The notes: generated by a model not told the origin, from the sequence alone. A stretch of 10,839 bases of DNA from JBFYTX01 sp964442335 (GCA_964442335.1 CAYTZI010000073.1:1-10839), one strand, 5' to 3'. Shown: positions 1 to 7,595, numbered from the stretch's first letter. Program-made: numbers and translations.

Positions 1-84
1 CTTCATGGCGATGCCTTCCTCGAACATGCGGCGTATCCACGACCCCAGTTCCATGCCCTTTTGTACCCTAGCCGATACGGACAC
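1..84 (-). CDS. PLP-dependent aminotransferase, class I/II (N-terminal fragment)
   Basis: Only the first 28 codons are inside the window; the gene runs off the left edge. I place the start at the GTG at 84-82. It is the first start after an in-frame TAG (90-88) and has an AAAGGA-type ribosome binding site a few bases upstream, inside iorB. Translation from it begins MSVSARVQKGMELGSWIRRM. The stretch SWIRRMFEEG is, from memory, characteristic of the N-terminus of a class I/II aminotransferase family in anaerobes, just ahead of the 'DFSLGNP' segment, which would lie outside the window. An internal ATG at 54-52 is less likely because it would cut off the conserved lead-in. The 17-base overlap with iorB suggests translational coupling. 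A possible role is converting aromatic amino acids to the aryl-pyruvates that IorAB oxidises. The family call rests on one short motif, and the substrate is inference. Confidence 0.55.
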   Translation of the reverse strand, partial: MSVSARVQKGMELGSWIRRMFEEGIAMK

Positions 85-673
85 CTTCTATTTCCTTTCT
101 GCCCATCTCGAAGGCAGTGAGATTGATTTCGAGTAGATTCGGCGGCATGCGCCCGGAGATGCTCTCTTTCCAGACGGCGATATCTATGGGCGCGAACACG
201 GAGAAACAGCCGAGCATAAAGATATTGAGCGTCCTCACGTTGCCCAGCTCTTTGGCCTTCCTGTTGCCGTCGATGAAAAAGATGCGGTCGGTACGCCTTT
301 TCAGGGCGGCGGTTATCTCGTCGTCGGAGGGGTACTGTTCCTGGCCGAGACTCACCGACAGGGGCGGCTGCTCGTAGGTGTTAACGATGGCGACGGCATT
401 CCGCTTCAGATAGTGGCTCCAGCGGGCGGCTTCCAGCTTCTCGAAGGAAAGGAGCAAATCGACCTCGCCTTCCTTGATGAGCGGCGACCACACTTTCTCG
501 GCGAGACGTACGTGGCTGATAACGCTCCCGCCGCGCTGCGCCATGCCGAGCGTGTCCGTCTTTTTAACGTCGAACCCGGCAGCCAGGGCCGCTTCCCCGA
601 TGATATCGGAGGCGAGGACGACCCCCTGCCCGCCCACGCCGGTCACGAGAAGGTCAAGCTTTTGCTTTTTCAT
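68..673 (-). CDS. iorB: Indolepyruvate:ferredoxin oxidoreductase, beta subunit
   Basis: This is the gamma-domain subunit of the 2-oxoacid:ferredoxin oxidoreductase superfamily. With IorA it oxidatively decarboxylates aryl-pyruvates (indolepyruvate, phenylpyruvate) to acyl-CoA and reduces ferredoxin in the cytoplasm. The protein has 201 residues, normal for IorB. It opens with the conserved glycine-rich segment GVGGQGVVLAS at about residues 12-22, then DTLGMAQRGGSVISHVR at about 40-56 and DLLLSFEKLEAARW at about 72-85, all typical of this subunit. The start ATG (673-671) overlaps the TGA stop of the preceding metallophosphoesterase gene as ATGA, so its translation is probably coupled to that gene. 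Upstream AAGAAG is only a weak ribosome binding site. Its partner iorA lies more than 600 bp upstream instead of directly adjacent. Confidence 0.93.
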   Translation of the reverse strand: MKKQKLDLLVTGVGGQGVVLASDIIGEAALAAGFDVKKTDTLGMAQRGGSVISHVRLAEKVWSPLIKEGEVDLLLSFEKLEAARWSHYLKRNAVAIVNTYEQPPLSVSLGQEQYPSDDEITAALKRRTDRIFFIDGNRKAKELGNVRTLNIFMLGCFSVFAPIDIAVWKESISGRMPPNLLEINLTAFEMGRKEIEGVRIG

Positions 674-1179
674 TTTATCTTCTTGATAATATCACTTAGT
701 TTCACCGGTTTAAATCCAGTAACATCAACACTTACATTAATTTGCTTATGTTGAAAATCAATAAAAGGACTTTTTTCATGAACATGCCCATGAATAAACC
801 AACCTACCCAGTCTCCTCTATTTGCTGGGAAATGAGATAGTTTAAAATATAAATCACCCACATGAATTACAGTTTCTTTATATCCTCTTTTATCATGATT
901 TCCTTTTAACCATATAATATGACCTTTTAATTGCTTAAACCAAAAAATAGCTCCTCTTGACCCTCTACCATATGCCATGTCGCCAAGAAAATATACAAGG
1001 CTGTTTTTCTTTACCTTTTTATTGTAATTTTTAAGGATCGTCTCATTCATTTGATTAACGTTTTTAAACGGACGATGACAATATCTAATTATGTTTTTGT
1101 GATCAAAATGTGGGTCACTGAATAAAAAAGTGTTTTTTGGGTCAACTTCTATTTTTTTCACTTTTTTAATCACCCTCAC
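670..1179 (-). CDS. Small calcineurin-like metallophosphoesterase
   Basis: The 169-residue protein carries the full metal-binding set of the calcineurin-like phosphoesterase fold: DPH at residues 22-24, GD at 65-66, GNHD at 92-95, SHFP at 114-117 and HGHVH at 129-133. It matches the short single-domain phosphoesterases that begin 'SDxHFxHxNII'. These hydrolyse phosphodiesters or phosphomonoesters using two metals; the substrate here is unknown. There is no signal peptide or membrane segment, so it is probably cytoplasmic. The start is uncertain: in-frame GTG codons lie at 1179, 1173 and 1161. The longest form is listed, but G-rich ribosome-binding-like sequence is better spaced for 1173 or 1161. 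All three lie in or next to a repeat arm. The gene is strikingly AT-rich and rich in AAA and ATA codons, unlike its neighbours, and it interrupts iorA-iorB. This suggests horizontal acquisition. Its stop overlaps the iorB start (ATGA). Confidence 0.85.
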   Translation of the reverse strand: MRVIKKVKKIEVDPKNTFLFSDPHFDHKNIIRYCHRPFKNVNQMNETILKNYNKKVKKNSLVYFLGDMAYGRGSRGAIFWFKQLKGHIIWLKGNHDKRGYKETVIHVGDLYFKLSHFPANRGDWVGWFIHGHVHEKSPFIDFQHKQINVSVDVTGFKPVKLSDIIKKIK

Positions 1180-1215
1180 CCCCTGTGTCCCCCTCTCCCA
1201 TCGAGGGAGAGGGGG
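1175..1215. repeat. GC-rich repeat arm plus perfect 11-bp hairpin
   Basis: CCCCCTCTCCC at 1189-1199 pairs perfectly with GGGAGAGGGGG at 1205-1215 across a 5-base loop. The 23-base stretch 1175-1197 matches 9869-9891 at 22 of 23 positions, so it is a copy of the same repeat family. It overlaps the first codons of the metallophosphoesterase gene. There is no T-run on either side, so a standard intrinsic terminator is unlikely. Confidence 0.75.
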
Positions 1216-1255
1216 AGTAGTTTATAAAGAGTGGGTTTCACCCCCTCTCTTCCTT

Positions 1256-1294
1256 AACTCCCCCTTCCCTTGCTAAGGGAAGGGGGTTAGGGGG
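1256..1294. repeat. Perfect 12-bp hairpin just downstream of iorA
   Basis: CCCCCTTCCCTT at 1260-1271 pairs perfectly with AAGGGAAGGGGG at 1275-1286 across a 3-base loop. It sits about 25 bases after the iorA stop on the minus strand. A related CACCCCCTCTCTTCC stretch at 1239-1253 links it to the neighbouring hairpin. On the minus strand the bases after the stem are GAGTTAAGG, not a T-run, so it may act as an RNA-stabilising or processing hairpin instead of a clean terminator. That role is inference; the structure is directly visible. Confidence 0.7.
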
Positions 1295-1311
1295 ATAGGT
1301 TTTCAACTCCT

Positions 1312-3117
1312 TCATGCACTAATCGCCTTCTGCGGGCAAATCTGCTCGCATATCGTGCAGATGTCCCCCGCGCAAAGCGTCGGCTCGATGAAGACCTGCC
1401 CGTTAGCGGTCTGGATGGCGGGGCAGCCGAGCTTGAGGCAGGCGCCGCACTGCGTGCACAATTCAGTGTTAACTTTACGCGGGTTGGCGCGCTTCCTCAC
1501 CCGCACGGCGCAGGCGCCCCTCACGATAATTACGGAGACCTCCGGCCTTTCCAGCGAATCGCGTACGCCCGCTCTTAAAGCCTTCATATCGAAGGCGTTG
1601 ATGACCTTGACGTCTTTCACGCCGATGCCGCGGCAGAGGCTTTCGATATCCACGGCGAACGTTTCCTTGCCCTGCGCGGTGACGCCGGTGCCCGGGTGCT
1701 CCTGGTGACCGGTCATCGCAGTGGTGCGGTTGTCCAGTATCAAAATCGTGATGTGGCCTTCGTTATATACGGCGTCGACCAGTCCCGTAATTCCGGAGTG
1801 CATGAAAGTGGAGTCGCCGATGACCGCCACCACCTTGCTTTTAACGCCGGCCTTCTCCATGCCCAGCGCCTGCCCGATGCCTGCGCCCATACAGGCGGTC
1901 GTGTCGAGCACGTTAAGCGGAGGGTAAGCGCCTAGCGTATAGCAGCCGATGTCCCCGGTGATGACGATTTTGGGTTCCTGCGACCCGCCGGAATCAGCAA
2001 GCTTCGAGCGCTGTCCCAGGCTGTTCAGGACGGAGTAGATGCCGGTATGGGGGCAGCCCGGGCAGAGCAGGGGAGGGCGGCGGGGCAGGCCGGACGCCGG
2101 GGGTAAAACGCTGGCCTTCTCGGAATCGGGCAGGAGGCCGGCGCCGCTGCAATGCTCGGCGATGATACGCGTGTTCAGCTCGCCGACCAGCGGGATGAAC
2201 TCCTTGCCGGTCACCTTGATGCCCATCGACTTTATATTGTCCTGTAAAAAGGGGTCCAGCTCCTCGATAACGATGAGCCTCTCCACCCCGGCGGCGAACT
2301 CCTGAATCATTTTCACGGGCAGCGGCCAGGTCATGCCCAGCTTGAGGAAAGACGCCTGCGGAAAGACCTCCCGCGCGTACTGGTAAGCCACGCCGGCGGT
2401 CACTATGCCGAGCTTCTTGCTGTTCCAGAATATCTTGTTAAAAGAGAATGTCTCGGTGTATTCGGCGAGACGGAGCATCCTTTCCTCCACGGCGGCGTGG
2501 CGGGGCAGAGCGTAGACCGGGAGCATGACGAATTTTTTTGGATTGAAGCGGAAGGCCAGCTTTGGGTTTTTAACGACGCGGCTGCCTTTTGCGTCCACTA
2601 CCGACTTCGAATGTGCGATGCGGGTGGTGGTGCGGAAAAGGACGGGAGTATCGTACTCCTCGCTGATATCGAAAGCCACCTGCATGAGGTCGTAGTTCCC
2701 CTGGCTGTCCGCGGGCTCCAGCATGGGCACCTTGGCCAGCCGGGCGTAATGACGGTTGTCCTGTTCGTTCTGGGAGGAGTGTATCTGCGGGTCGTCGGCG
2801 GTAACGACCACCAGCCCGCCGATGACGCCCGTAATTGACGCCGCCATAAAGGGGTCGGAGGCGACGTTAAGTCCCACGTGCTTCATCGATACCATGGCCC
2901 GCGCGCCCGTGTAGGCGGCGCCCATCCCCACCTCCATGGCCACTTTTTCGTTGGTGGACCACTCGGCGTAGATATCCTTGAAGCGGGAAAGATTTTCGAG
3001 AATCTCGGTGGATGGCGTGCCGGGGTAAGCGGCGGCCAACTGAATGCCGGCGTGGTAAGCGCCGAGCGCCAGCGCCTCATTCCCCGATAGTAATTGCAGA
3101 GTTTTATCCATTATCAT
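1312..3117 (-). CDS. iorA: Indolepyruvate:ferredoxin oxidoreductase, alpha subunit
   Basis: This is the large, thiamine-pyrophosphate-dependent subunit that oxidises indolepyruvate and other aryl-pyruvates to acyl-CoA and passes electrons through iron-sulfur clusters to ferredoxin. The 601 residues are about the usual length. The pyrimidine-binding domain begins AYPGTPSTEI at about residue 30 and continues with STNEKVAMEVGMGAAYTGAR. A CPGCPHTGIY motif lies near 352. The thiamine-diphosphate motif runs from GDSTFMHSG (about 431) to LDNRTTAMTG (about 460). The C-terminus is a two-cluster ferredoxin domain, CTQCGACLKLGCP followed by CAGDICTICEQICP (about 552-597), giving eight cysteines for two 4Fe-4S clusters. 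Start ATG at 3117; a second ATG at 3111 is also possible, and neither has a strong ribosome binding site. iorB should be adjacent but is separated by two hairpins and a metallophosphoesterase gene. Confidence 0.96.
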   Translation of the reverse strand: MIMDKTLQLLSGNEALALGAYHAGIQLAAAYPGTPSTEILENLSRFKDIYAEWSTNEKVAMEVGMGAAYTGARAMVSMKHVGLNVASDPFMAASITGVIGGLVVVTADDPQIHSSQNEQDNRHYARLAKVPMLEPADSQGNYDLMQVAFDISEEYDTPVLFRTTTRIAHSKSVVDAKGSRVVKNPKLAFRFNPKKFVMLPVYALPRHAAVEERMLRLAEYTETFSFNKIFWNSKKLGIVTAGVAYQYAREVFPQASFLKLGMTWPLPVKMIQEFAAGVERLIVIEELDPFLQDNIKSMGIKVTGKEFIPLVGELNTRIIAEHCSGAGLLPDSEKASVLPPASGLPRRPPLLCPGCPHTGIYSVLNSLGQRSKLADSGGSQEPKIVITGDIGCYTLGAYPPLNVLDTTACMGAGIGQALGMEKAGVKSKVVAVIGDSTFMHSGITGLVDAVYNEGHITILILDNRTTAMTGHQEHPGTGVTAQGKETFAVDIESLCRGIGVKDVKVINAFDMKALRAGVRDSLERPEVSVIIVRGACAVRVRKRANPRKVNTELCTQCGACLKLGCPAIQTANGQVFIEPTLCAGDICTICEQICPQKAISA

Positions 3118-3158
3118 TCACGCAAACCGATTATTATTTTAGATAAACTTGTTAATTA

Positions 3159-3187
3159 ATGATAACACAATGGTTTTATTTACGCAA
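3159..3187 (-). promoter_or_regulatory. Candidate iorA promoter
   Basis: On the minus strand, TATCAT (3164-3159) matches the -10 consensus at five of six positions and is preceded by TGT, giving an extended -10. TTGCGT (3187-3182) stands 17 bases upstream as a weak -35. The predicted start near 3152 leaves a leader of about 35 bases, in which I see no good ribosome binding site. The prediction rests on consensus match only. Confidence 0.4.
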
Positions 3188-3285
3188 TATGTATTATCTT
3201 ATGTAACACGTTTAGATTTTACCATAATAGCCAGACTGAGAACAACGAGGTCCACGGGGAAAAATAAAATTGGTTTCAAGCGGAT

Positions 3286-3334
3286 TTGACACTTTCCGCA
3301 CGCCAACCCCGGAAAATCCCGCATATTATATAAT
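3286..3334 (+). promoter_or_regulatory. Unusual promoter region of the P-type ATPase operon
   Basis: A perfect TTGACA (3286-3291) and a perfect TATAAT (3329-3334) are both present but 37 bases apart, about 20 too many for one standard promoter. Neither has an obvious partner at normal spacing. Between them lies an inverted repeat, TTTCCG (3293-3298) and CGGAAA (3310-3315), with an 11-base spacer, which looks like an operator. TATAAT ends only 9 bases before the ATG at 3344, so transcription from it would give a leaderless or nearly leaderless mRNA. No ribosome binding site precedes that ATG, which agrees with this reading. Confidence 0.45.
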
Positions 3335-3343
3335 GTATAGAGT

Positions 3344-6088
3344 ATGGATGAACTCTGGTATCAAATCGGTGCGGAAGAAGCCATGCAGTCGCTGGGGTCC
3401 GGCCCGGCCGGTCTGGCGCCGGATGAAGCCGGCGAGCGGCTGACGAAGTACGGCCCGAACGTGTTGCGGGGAAAGAAGAAGACCCCGCCCCTGCTGGTCT
3501 TTCTCCAGCAGTTCCTCAGCCCCCTCATCTACGTGCTACTGGCGGCGGTCGTTATTTCCATAGTTGCCGGGCACTACCTTGACGCCTGGGTGGTGCTCGG
3601 TGTGCTGCTGCTTAACGCTATCATCGGGTTCATGCAGGAAACGCGCGCCGAAAAAGCCATGGAAGCCCTCATCCGCATGGCGGCGCCGCAGGCGCGGGTG
3701 CGGCGGGGCGGCAGCGTGAAGATGATACCCGCCCGCGAAATCGTGCCGGGGGACGTGCTCCTTCTGGAGACCGGCGATAAAGTCGCCGCCGACGCGCGGC
3801 TTGTCAAAGCGTCCAACCTCAAAGTCAACGAAGCCACCCTCACCGGGGAGTCCATGCCGGTGGACAAGCACACCAGGCCCATCGCCGGCGAGCTATCGAT
3901 ACCCGAGCAAAAAAACATGGTGTTCATGGGGACGACCGTCACCTATGGTCGCGCCACCGCGGCGGTCGTTAAGACCGGTATGCAGACGGAGATGGGCAGG
4001 ATTGCCAGCAGCATCGTAGAGAGCAAGCCGGAAAAGACGCCTCTGCAGCAGAGCATCGCCAGGCTGAGCCGGTACCTCATTTATGTTTTCGTCGGCATCT
4101 GCGTGCTGCTGGTGGTCGTCGGCGTGGCGAAAGGCCTGGGGTGGCTGGATGTTTTCCTGCTGGCGGTGGCGGCGGCCGTTTCGGCGATACCGGAAGGTCT
4201 CCCGGCGGTAGTTACCGTCGTGCTGGCACTCGGCATGAGGCGCATGGCGCACCGCAACGCCATTATACGCAAGCTCGTGGCGGTGGAAACGCTGGGCTCG
4301 GCTACGGTCATCTGCTCCGACAAGACCGGGACACTCACCCTTAATCAGATGACAGTGCGGCGGATTTACGCGGGGGGAAAATGGGTGGAGGTGACCGGGG
4401 AAGGCTACCTGCCGGAAGGAGAGTTCCGCGGCGACGGGGAAAAGGTAGAAGTATCCGGTATCCCCGAGCTCGACCTGCATCTACGCATCGGCGCGCTCTG
4501 CAACGACGCCGTGCTGTCCGCCGAGGGGGAGCGCCGCTACAGCGTTCTGGGCGACCCCACCGAGGGGGCGCTGGTGGTGGCGGCGGTTAAAGCCGGGATG
4601 GACCCGGAGAAGCTGGAAAAGACCTACCCGCGCCTCGATGAGATTCCTTTCCAGAGCGAGAAGCTCTACATGGCTACACTGCATCCCTGCTGCGAAGGCG
4701 GGAGAATCGCCTATGTCAAGGGTGCCCCGGAAAAAATCCTCGCCCTCAGCAAATACCGGCTGGAAGGAACAAACGAGTTGCCCCTTGGGGAGGACGACAG
4801 GCAGTCCGTTATCCGCGCCAACGACGCCATGGCGAAGGACGCTATGAGGGTAATCGCCACGGCTTATATCAACCTGCCGGCGGACCTTGAAGACCTGGAG
4901 GAAGGGCATATCCGGGAAGGGCTGGTGCTGGTGGGTCTATCCGGGATGTCCGACCCGCCGCGTGAGGAAGCCAGAGAGGCGGTCCGGCTCTGCCGGGAAG
5001 CGGGCATCAAGGTCATCATGATAACCGGCGATAATATAGTGACGGCGGAGTCCGTCGGCAGGGAGCTGGAGCTGCCGCCCGGTAGAGCTATTACGGGGAA
5101 GGAACTCGCCGGGATGGACGACGATGAGCTGGCGCGGCAGGTGGAGGGCATTTCTATTTTCGCCCGCATCGAGCCGATACAGAAGCTGAGGATTGTCAAC
5201 GCGCTGAAAAAGCGCGGGCACGTGGTCGCCATGACCGGCGACGGCGTTAACGACGCCCCCGCCCTCAAAGCGGCGAATATCGGCATCGCCATGGGAATAT
5301 CCGGCACGGACGTCGCCAAGGAAGCTGCCGATATGAACCTCGCCGACGATAATTTCGCCTCGGTGGTGGCGGCCGTCGACGAGGGAAGGACGATTTTCAA
5401 CAGACTGAGAAACGTCGTTTTTCTACTGATGAGCACGAATATCGGCGAGCTGCTGGCCCTCATGCTGAGCATATTTTTCCTCGGCCAGGCGCCGCTGCTG
5501 GCGGTGCAGATTATCTGGGTCAACCTGGTAACGGACACGGCATCGGGCATACCGCTGGGACTGGAGCCGCGCGTGGGCGACGAGCTCAAGCAGCCGCCCC
5601 GCCACCCCTCGGTGGGAATTTTATATCCCGGCATGCTGCTGCGCGTCCTCTTCATGTCCGTTATGATGGGCGCCGGCGTTTTCCTGGTCTTCAACTGGGC
5701 GCAGGCGAGGTTCAGCATTGAGGAAGCGCGGACGATTACCTTCTGCACCATGGTCACCTTCGAATGGTTCCGCGCTTTCAACGCCCGCTCCGACGAGCGC
5801 ACGGTTTTCAGCCTGGGCATCTTTAAAAACCGCTGGCTGGTGGGCTCGGTCACGCTGGCGATACTGCTGCAGATGGCCGTCATCTACGCGCCTTTCCTCC
5901 GGACGGCTTTCCACACCGTGCCCCTGAGCGCGGACAAGTGGGGCATCGTTATACTGGCCGGCGGCAGTCTTTTCGTCATCGAAGAAACGCGTAAAGCGCT
6001 CTTCCCGAAGATTTTCAGTTCTGGCAAGTGGCAGCCGGTGAAGTACAGATGGCTCCAGCGGCTGACCGGAAGCGTTAACGAGCGATAA
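3344..6088 (+). CDS. P-type Ca2+-transporting ATPase (type II, SERCA-like)
   Basis: This membrane pump uses ATP to export cations, most likely Ca2+, from the cytoplasm. At 914 residues it is typical for bacterial type II P-ATPases. In order: the N-terminal cation-ATPase domain (WYQIGAEEAMQSLG), membrane helices 1-2 (about 48-105), actuator motif TGES at 167-170, helices 3-4 with PEGLP (283-287), phosphorylation site DKTGTLT with Asp326, nucleotide domain with GDPTEGAL and KGAPE, hinge motif TGDGVNDAP at 631-639, then six C-terminal helices. The residues that bind both Ca2+ ions in SERCA all have counterparts: Glu284 in helix 4, Asn699 and Glu702 in helix 5, Asn727, Thr730 and Asp731 in helix 6, and Glu807 in helix 8. 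The ATG at 3344 suits the family's N-terminus. It is followed 25 bp later by otsA. Na+ or Mn2+ transport cannot be excluded from sequence alone. Confidence 0.95.
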   Translation: MDELWYQIGAEEAMQSLGSGPAGLAPDEAGERLTKYGPNVLRGKKKTPPLLVFLQQFLSPLIYVLLAAVVISIVAGHYLDAWVVLGVLLLNAIIGFMQETRAEKAMEALIRMAAPQARVRRGGSVKMIPAREIVPGDVLLLETGDKVAADARLVKASNLKVNEATLTGESMPVDKHTRPIAGELSIPEQKNMVFMGTTVTYGRATAAVVKTGMQTEMGRIASSIVESKPEKTPLQQSIARLSRYLIYVFVGICVLLVVVGVAKGLGWLDVFLLAVAAAVSAIPEGLPAVVTVVLALGMRRMAHRNAIIRKLVAVETLGSATVICSDKTGTLTLNQMTVRRIYAGGKWVEVTGEGYLPEGEFRGDGEKVEVSGIPELDLHLRIGALCNDAVLSAEGERRYSVLGDPTEGALVVAAVKAGMDPEKLEKTYPRLDEIPFQSEKLYMATLHPCCEGGRIAYVKGAPEKILALSKYRLEGTNELPLGEDDRQSVIRANDAMAKDAMRVIATAYINLPADLEDLEEGHIREGLVLVGLSGMSDPPREEAREAVRLCREAGIKVIMITGDNIVTAESVGRELELPPGRAITGKELAGMDDDELARQVEGISIFARIEPIQKLRIVNALKKRGHVVAMTGDGVNDAPALKAANIGIAMGISGTDVAKEAADMNLADDNFASVVAAVDEGRTIFNRLRNVVFLLMSTNIGELLALMLSIFFLGQAPLLAVQIIWVNLVTDTASGIPLGLEPRVGDELKQPPRHPSVGILYPGMLLRVLFMSVMMGAGVFLVFNWAQARFSIEEARTITFCTMVTFEWFRAFNARSDERTVFSLGIFKNRWLVGSVTLAILLQMAVIYAPFLRTAFHTVPLSADKWGIVILAGGSLFVIEETRKALFPKIFSSGKWQPVKYRWLQRLTGSVNER

Positions 6089-6113
6089 GTTACGCAAAAT
6101 TGAGGTGATACAG

Positions 6114-7595
6114 ATGGAAACGCACTGGACCAAAGAAAAACTATACCGCCTCGTGCGAGAAAAGCTCGCCGATGAGCTGTTGATAGTCGTATCCAACCGG
6201 GAGCCGTACATTCATTCAATGTCCGGCGGCAAGGTCACCTGGAATAAGGCGGTGAGCGGTCTTACCGAGGCGCTCGACCCCGTTCTGAGGGCATCCGGGG
6301 GCACCTGGGTGGCTCAGGGCTCCGGTGACGCCGACCGGCAGGTGGTGGACGCTGACGATAGGGTTGCCGTGCCTCCGGACGCGCCGGAGTATAAGCTGAG
6401 AAGGGTATGGCTGACCGGGGAGGAGGTCAAGGGCTTCTATTACGGTTTTTCCAATAAGGGGCTCTGGCCGCTGTGCCACCGGACCCCGGTGAAGCCGGAG
6501 TTCAACGAGGCGGACTGGCAAGCGTATAAAAAGGTGAACAGGATATTCGCTCGGGCGGTCGAGGGGGAGATGGGCGACCGGAAAGCCCTGGTGCTGGTGC
6601 AGGACTACCACTTCGCGCTGCTGGCCCGTTATCTCAGGGACAAAAATCCCCGCTTGACCATAGGGCAGTTCTGGCACATTCCCTGGCCGTCCTTCGAGAG
6701 GCTCGAGACCTGTCCCTGGTATGAAGAGGTACTCGACGGGCTGCTCGGCAACGACCTGCTCGGGTTCCACATACCGTCCTACTGCCGGGATTTCCTGGAA
6801 TCGGCGGAGCGCGGCGCGGGCGTCACTACGGACCGTGAAAAAGGGACTATCGAACAGGCTGCGCATACCACCCGCGTGGAGGCTTTCCCCATCAGCGTGG
6901 ACTTCGATAGCATATCCGGACAGGCGGGGTCGGAGGAGGTGGAGCGGGAGATGAACAGCCTGCGACGGGAGCTCAATCTGGATGGAAAATATATGGGCCT
7001 CGGCATGGACCGTCTCGATTATACAAAGGGGATACCCGAGCGACTCCGCGCGCTGGACAAATTCCTGGAAGACAACCCAGGCTACCGGGGAAAGGTGGTC
7101 TATATCATGGCGGGTATACCCAGCCGGACGGAAATCAGCGCCTACGGGGAGCTGGCGCATAGCGTCGATAAGCTCATCGAAAGCATTAACGCCAAATACG
7201 GTACCGGCGACTGGAAACCGGTTATACCGATGCTGCGGCAGCTGACGCCAGTAACGCTCAACGCCCTGCGGCGGCTGGCGCACTTCTGCATCGTTAGCTC
7301 GCTCCACGACGGCATGAACCTTGTGGCTAAAGAGTATATATCCGCCCGGACGGACGGCGACGGCGTATTGATTTTAAGCAGGTTTGCCGGCGCGGTGGAA
7401 GAGCTCGGGGACGCCCTGGCTATTGACCCCTATGATATAGAAGGATTTGTCGCGACGATTAAGCAGGCCGTCGAGATGCCGGAGGCGGAGAGGCGGCGGC
7501 GCATGGAAAACATGCGTAAAGTCGTCAGCGGGAACAACATTTACCGATGGGGGGCGGATATCATATCCAGGCTCATCTCGATTGCGGAGGCATAG
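6114..7595 (+). CDS. otsA: Trehalose-6-phosphate synthase (GT20)
   Basis: This retaining glycosyltransferase moves glucose from a nucleotide sugar to glucose-6-phosphate, giving trehalose-6-phosphate, the first step of the OtsAB route to the compatible solute trehalose. The start is the ATG at 6114: GAGGTGAT (6102-6109) is an ideal ribosome binding site for it. A GTG at 6105 lies inside that site and is rejected. The protein is 493 residues. Motifs are VSNREP at 25-31, DYHFALLARYLRD, GQFWHIPWPSFE, DLLGFH, MDRLDYTKGIPER with Arg300 and Lys305, and HDGMNLVAKEY with Asp399 and Glu407. These match E. coli OtsA Arg262, Lys267, Asp361 and Glu369 at a constant 38-residue offset. The acceptor-side region (FSNKGLWPLCH) differs somewhat from E. 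coli OtsA, so a related GT20 activity such as glucosylglycerol-phosphate synthesis is a minor alternative. The adjacent otsB favours trehalose. Confidence 0.92.
   Translation: METHWTKEKLYRLVREKLADELLIVVSNREPYIHSMSGGKVTWNKAVSGLTEALDPVLRASGGTWVAQGSGDADRQVVDADDRVAVPPDAPEYKLRRVWLTGEEVKGFYYGFSNKGLWPLCHRTPVKPEFNEADWQAYKKVNRIFARAVEGEMGDRKALVLVQDYHFALLARYLRDKNPRLTIGQFWHIPWPSFERLETCPWYEEVLDGLLGNDLLGFHIPSYCRDFLESAERGAGVTTDREKGTIEQAAHTTRVEAFPISVDFDSISGQAGSEEVEREMNSLRRELNLDGKYMGLGMDRLDYTKGIPERLRALDKFLEDNPGYRGKVVYIMAGIPSRTEISAYGELAHSVDKLIESINAKYGTGDWKPVIPMLRQLTPVTLNALRRLAHFCIVSSLHDGMNLVAKEYISARTDGDGVLILSRFAGAVEELGDALAIDPYDIEGFVATIKQAVEMPEAERRRRMENMRKVVSGNNIYRWGADIISRLISIAEA

Noticed and set aside
1189..1286. 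The two hairpins as intrinsic terminators
   Set aside because: Stems are strong but no T-run follows on either strand, and iorB downstream must still be transcribed.
4864..5883. Long open frame on the minus strand inside the P-type ATPase gene
   Set aside because: It is a GC-rich shadow of the ATPase. The translation is rich in Ser, Arg and Ala with no recognisable motif, while the plus strand has full P-ATPase motifs.
6105..6113. GTG start for otsA at 6105
   Set aside because: The GTG lies within the ribosome binding sequence GAGGTGAT that serves the ATG at 6114.
6216..7307. Long open frame on the minus strand inside otsA
   Set aside because: It is antisense to a gene with complete GT20 motifs, and its own translation has no family features.
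7547..7594. Longer otsB starting at the ATG at 7547
   Set aside because: It would overlap otsA by about 49 bases and add a tail without family features. GTG 7595 has GGAGG at the right distance.
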